Source: JACADW01 sp963747985 (GTDB taxonomy: Bacteria > Acidobacteriota > UBA6911). From it: a DNA stretch of 64,000 bases. The position numbers and the translations under genes are program-made. Location of the stretch: assembly GCA_963747985.1 (NCBI GenBank), contig CAVVHG010000008.1:62001-126000 (forward strand), read 5' to 3'. The notes under the pieces were generated by a model. That model searched no databases and was not told the DNA's origin. It saw nothing but the letters and a program-made list of their open reading frames with translations. Below, piece by piece: positions 60,951 to 64,000 of the stretch. Positions within the stretch are counted from its first letter, which is position 1. Each line of letters opens with the position of its first letter.

Positions 60951-61607
60951 GTGACTATTCAGGCGGTGATTTTCGACATGGACGGCGTCCTGACCGATTC
61001 CGAACCCCTCATCAATGCCGCAGCCATCGAGATGTTCCGCGAAAAGGGTCTTGTGGTCCGACCCGAGGATTTCATCCCGTTTGTAGGGACAGGCGAGAAC
61101 CGGTACATCGGAGGGGTGGCGGAGAAATACAGCTTCCCGCTCGATATTCCTGCCGCGAAGAAGCGGACCTACGAGATATATCTCGATCTAGTGCCGAAGC
61201 GGCTGAGGGCATTCCCCGGGGCGCAGCCTGTCGTGAACGCCTGCCGGCTCGCCGGTCTGAAAACCGCCGTCGCTTCGAGTGCCGACAGGATCAAGATCGA
61301 AGCGAACCTGCGCAAGATCGGCCTCGCGCCTGAATCCTGGGACGCGATCGTTACGGGCGAGGATGTAGCACAGACAAAACCGAATCCGGAAATCTTCTTT
61401 GCCGCTGCGCGATTGCTGCAGCTTGCAGCGGACAAATGCGCGGTCGTTGAGGACGCTCCCAACGGAATCCAGGCAGCGAAAGCAGCCGGCATGCGATGCA
61501 TCGCCGTAGCCCAGACCTTTCCGGCGGCGATGTTGACCGCCGCGGACTTCATCCGTCAAACGATTGCCGGTATTTCAGTTGCCGACCTGACAGGAAACCC
61601 CCGCTAA
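60951..61607 (+). CDS. HAD-superfamily hydrolase (beta-phosphoglucomutase-like)
   Basis: 218 residues from GTG 60951 (AGGA 7 nt upstream). IFDMDGVLTDSEPL near 8-21 carries the nucleophile and acid Asp, VASSADRIKIEANL the second motif, and TKPNPEIFFAAARLL and VVEDAPNGIQAAKAAGM the third and fourth. The cap region is that of beta-phosphoglucomutase and sugar-phosphate phosphatases. Downstream it overlaps the end of the methyltransferase gene tail-to-tail by four bases. Confidence 0.9.
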   Translation: MTIQAVIFDMDGVLTDSEPLINAAAIEMFREKGLVVRPEDFIPFVGTGENRYIGGVAEKYSFPLDIPAAKKRTYEIYLDLVPKRLRAFPGAQPVVNACRLAGLKTAVASSADRIKIEANLRKIGLAPESWDAIVTGEDVAQTKPNPEIFFAAARLLQLAADKCAVVEDAPNGIQAAKAAGMRCIAVAQTFPAAMLTAADFIRQTIAGISVADLTGNPR

Positions 61608-62188
61608 GGCCGGTACTTGCCATCTGCCTTCCACAGATACAGCGTGCGGGGGAATCCTTCCTGGTTGGTGAAGTTGTCCACTTTCGTCGGTTCCCAATCG
61701 CCCATGCTGAACATATGCGAGACGATGCGGGCACCGGGCTTGAGTTCTTTGGTCAGTAGCGGGCGCAGTTTGAGGTTGGACGCGGTAAGCAGGTAGAGCG
61801 TCACGACGGTTGCAGGCGACACATCCACCGTCATCACATCCTGCTGCTTGAATGACACGAGGTTGTCGACGCCGGCAGTATGGGCATTCTCCGTCGATTC
61901 CTTGATTCTCTGAGGATCGATGTCGAAGCCTACCCCGTGCGCTCCGTACTTCTTCGCCGCAGTGATGACAATTCTCCCGTCCCCACACCCCAGGTCATAA
62001 ACCGTGTCCTGGGGCGTGATTTCCGCAAGAGCCAGCATCCGGTCCACGACGTCCTGGGGAGTCGGGACGAAGGGGGCAAGGCTTTCTTGCGGACCCGCGA
62101 AGGCGACCGTCGAAGTGCGTTGGCCTGCGGCCGCAAACGCCAGTACACACAGCGTCAGCAAAACGAGCAATGGCTTGGTGTGCTTCAT
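61604..62188 (-). CDS. Exported class I SAM-dependent methyltransferase
   Basis: 194 residues. A signal peptide (MKHTKPLLVLLTLCVLAFAAAG) is unusual for a methyltransferase, whose SAM would be cytoplasmic. The core has DTVYDLGCGDGRIVITAAKK (about 62-81, the SAM loop), GVGFDIDPQRI and QQDVMTVD. It ends with VSHMFSMGDWEPTK. Many related acidobacterial proteins share a hydrophobic start, so it may be an anchor. ATG 62188. Confidence 0.82.
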   Translation of the reverse strand: MKHTKPLLVLLTLCVLAFAAAGQRTSTVAFAGPQESLAPFVPTPQDVVDRMLALAEITPQDTVYDLGCGDGRIVITAAKKYGAHGVGFDIDPQRIKESTENAHTAGVDNLVSFKQQDVMTVDVSPATVVTLYLLTASNLKLRPLLTKELKPGARIVSHMFSMGDWEPTKVDNFTNQEGFPRTLYLWKADGKYRP

Positions 62189-62402
62189 GTTTCCTCCAGT
62201 TCCAGGGGCCGGCCCACCGGCGAAAACCGACGGTCACAGTCCCGGCGGACTCCTCCATAAACATACAACTTCCTGCTCGTCTCAGAAATTCATTCTTTGA
62301 CTGCGGCAAGCCATATCTGTGAGAATCGGCGTTCAGCCGGCGTGCAGTTCGAGGCAATTTCGCGACAGGCTTTCTCACGGGCCTCGTCGCCAAGGAGAAG
62401 TC

Positions 62403-63263
62403 ATGACATCCAGGCTCTGGTTGCTATACGCCGTCATCACGACTGTTTTCTGGGGTGTCTGGGGAGCCTTCATCGAAATCCCGGAGAAGGCCGGATTCCC
62501 AGCGACTCTGGGGTACTCGGTCTGGGCTTTGACGATGATTCCTTGCGCGCTTGTCGCGCTCAAGATCATCGGCTTCAAACTCGAATACAACGCGCGGTCG
62601 GTCTTCCTCGGCTCCGCGGTCGGCTTTCTGGGAGCGGGCGGACAACTCATCCTGTTCGAGGCACTCAGGACCGGCCCTGCCTACCTGGTCTTCCCCATCG
62701 TGTCGATGTATCCGGTACTCACCGTGATCCTCTCCGCAACTCTGCTTCGCGAACGCACCGGCAAGCGCTCCTGGACCGGGATCATCCTCGCCTTTCCGGC
62801 AATCGCCCTTCTGTCCTACCAGCCGCCCGGCAGTAGCGCTGCGCACGGGTACGGGTGGCTCATCCTGACGTTCGGTGTGGCGGTCGCGTGGGGAGTGCAG
62901 GCCTACGTGATGAGGTTCGCCAACAGGACCATGAAGGCGGAAAGCATCTTCTTTTACATGATGGCGACCGCGGTGGTGCTCATCCCCTTCGCAGTCGCCA
63001 TGACCGACTTCTCGGTGGGGGTGAACTGGGGATTCAAGGGACCGTACCTCGCCGCGCTGATCCAGGTCCTGAACGCGATTGGAGCCTTGACGCTCGTCTA
63101 CGCCCTGCGCTTCGGCAAGGCGATTGTCGTCGTGCCAATGACCGCGCTGGCACCGATGCTGACGGTCGTCATTTCTCTGATTCTTTACCAGGTGGTCCCT
63201 CACCCGGTAGTCGTCGTCGGCCTGGTCCTGGCCGCAATTGCCATGCTGCTCATGTCCGAGTGA
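62403..63263 (+). CDS. EamA/DMT-family transporter
   Basis: 286 residues with ten predicted membrane helices in two EamA halves. YAVITTVFWGVWGAFIEIPEK starts helix 1, GQLILFEALRTGPAYLVFPI is the first half's end, GWLILTFGVAVAWGVQAYVM starts the second half, and MTALAPMLTVVISLILYQ ends near residue 258. DMT members export amino acids or other small metabolites, or import sugars. AAGGAG precedes ATG 62403 by 5 nt. No operon partner. Confidence 0.85.
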   Translation: MTSRLWLLYAVITTVFWGVWGAFIEIPEKAGFPATLGYSVWALTMIPCALVALKIIGFKLEYNARSVFLGSAVGFLGAGGQLILFEALRTGPAYLVFPIVSMYPVLTVILSATLLRERTGKRSWTGIILAFPAIALLSYQPPGSSAAHGYGWLILTFGVAVAWGVQAYVMRFANRTMKAESIFFYMMATAVVLIPFAVAMTDFSVGVNWGFKGPYLAALIQVLNAIGALTLVYALRFGKAIVVVPMTALAPMLTVVISLILYQVVPHPVVVVGLVLAAIAMLLMSE

Positions 63264-63331
63264 CAGATTCTTCAAGATCTTCGAGCCTTGGAGGCGGGGT
63301 TGAAGACCTCACCACGAAGGCTCCGAAGCCT

Positions 63332-64000
63332 CTACGAGCCTTCAGGAACCACTTCGGGGAAGAAGGACTTGCGGTGTTCCCGGTCCCGGAAGGCCTCCGT
63401 GCCTCCGGGACGTGTCGTGGAGAAACCGCCTGCACGGTTGGCCCACTCCAGGCAGGTCGCCAGATCCGCTCCGCGCACATACTGGTGAATGAACCCGGCA
63501 TCGAAACTATCACCCGCTCCAACCGGGTCAACGAAATCAACCTGTACGCGTGGGCTCGTGACCTGTTCGCCGCCGCGCCGCGCAAGCGCTCCCTCTTCCC
63601 CAAGCTTGACCACGAGCAGCGGCACCATTTCTGCGAGCTGTGCGATGGCTTCCTGCAGGCCGCTGCACCCTGTGATTCTCTGCGTTTCGCGCGCATTCGG
63701 GAAGAATACGTCGACGTGCCGGAGCGTCTCCAGGAGTCCTCCCTCCCACCTGTCATCAGGATCGTCGTTGGTGTCGAGCGAAGTAGTCAGGCCCCTGGAC
63801 TTCATGATCTGAAAAAGCTCCGGTATGCGCGGCTGGAGGGCACGGTGCAGAAAGAAGGACGACAGATGAAAATGCCGGGCCGATGCAAGGTAATCGATGT
63901 CGAGGTCCTCGAAGTTCATCTCGAACATCGTCCCCGGATAGGTGAGGATGTGCCGGTAGCGCGAATGCGGGAGTATGACGGTCAGTCCGGTAGTTGTGGG
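63332..64000 (-). CDS. PfkB-family carbohydrate kinase, N-terminus cut by window edge
   Basis: The frame is open from the window edge, 223 codons without a start. The ribokinase-type ATP site is DPVGAGDSFDAGFIHQY near 63490-63540, after VVKLGEEGALARRGG and DVFFPNARETQRITG. SLDTNDDPDDRWE in the middle matches the loop of sugar kinases. It phosphorylates a sugar or nucleoside; the N-terminal substrate region is missing, so the substrate cannot be named. It converges with the EamA gene. Confidence 0.85.
   Translation of the reverse strand, partial: PTTTGLTVILPHSRYRHILTYPGTMFEMNFEDLDIDYLASARHFHLSSFFLHRALQPRIPELFQIMKSRGLTTSLDTNDDPDDRWEGGLLETLRHVDVFFPNARETQRITGCSGLQEAIAQLAEMVPLLVVKLGEEGALARRGGEQVTSPRVQVDFVDPVGAGDSFDAGFIHQYVRGADLATCLEWANRAGGFSTTRPGGTEAFRDREHRKSFFPEVVPEGS

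Overview
This is a GC-rich bacterial chromosome segment of about 60 genes on both strands, with short operons and many secreted proteins. The best guess for the host is an Acidobacteriota (Solibacteres-like) bacterium. The reasons are an ADOP-type MacB/FtsX permease, TAT-secreted sugar-phosphate-isomerase-like TIM barrels, DUF4091 and GH9 carbohydrate proteins, a CehA/McbA PHP hydrolase, a TPR/beta-propeller protein with a CxxCH motif, and an SPFH plus ribbon-helix-helix pair. I saw no rRNA, no convincing tRNA, no CRISPR array, no prophage and no intact transposase. The phylum call is inference from gene content.

Layout. 1-3.5 kb: a truncated secreted protein and a 2-oxoacid:ferredoxin oxidoreductase operon (ferredoxin, alpha, fused beta-gamma). 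4-8 kb: a lone receiver domain, a DUF4091 protein, an M55 D-aminopeptidase and a GQ-decapeptide repeat protein. 8-17.3 kb: a MurQ/GCKR-like SIS protein, an ArsA-type ATPase with a small partner, a decayed radical-SAM activase gene, a malectin-domain protein, a GNAT protein, a Zn alcohol dehydrogenase, and DAHP synthase behind an attenuator-like hairpin. 17.3-26.8 kb: a LysR regulator, an MFS remnant, an ADOP permease, a D-threonine-aldolase-like enzyme, the SPFH/RHH operon and an EEP-family protein. 26.8-36.7 kb: hemE, a zinc ribbon, a HEAT protein, an alpha/beta hydrolase, a TIM barrel, malQ, ilvE, a degraded orphan VapC and a GH9 glycosidase. 36.7-48.5 kb: the CxxCH/PD40/TPR protein, DUF1697, a TIGR03118-like protein, a vapBC locus whose toxin gene carries an in-frame stop, YifB/ComM, an XPB-type helicase with a Bax1-like (DUF790) nuclease, and a TerB-like protein. 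48.8-64 kb: a secreted protein, a Gfo/Idh remnant, the CehA-type hydrolase, SDR, glyoxalase II, YjbQ, a POT-like transporter, an M48 protease, a TIM barrel, peptide deformylase, a Gfo/Idh oxidoreductase, a polyol-dehydrogenase/HAD operon, a methyltransferase, an EamA transporter and a truncated PfkB kinase.

The genes mostly serve a heterotroph using plant or microbial polysaccharide and amino acids: GH9, DUF4091, MalQ, polyol dehydrogenase, PfkB, M55 peptidase, POT transporter, branched-chain aminotransferase and 2-oxoacid oxidoreductase. The most notable non-routine items are the XPB-Bax1 repair pair, a candidate attenuator in front of aroF, two families of non-coding repeats (a three-copy stem-loop family at gene 3' ends and a two-copy MITE-like element), promoter-operator palindromes next to two DNA-binding regulators, and five broken genes showing active gene loss.
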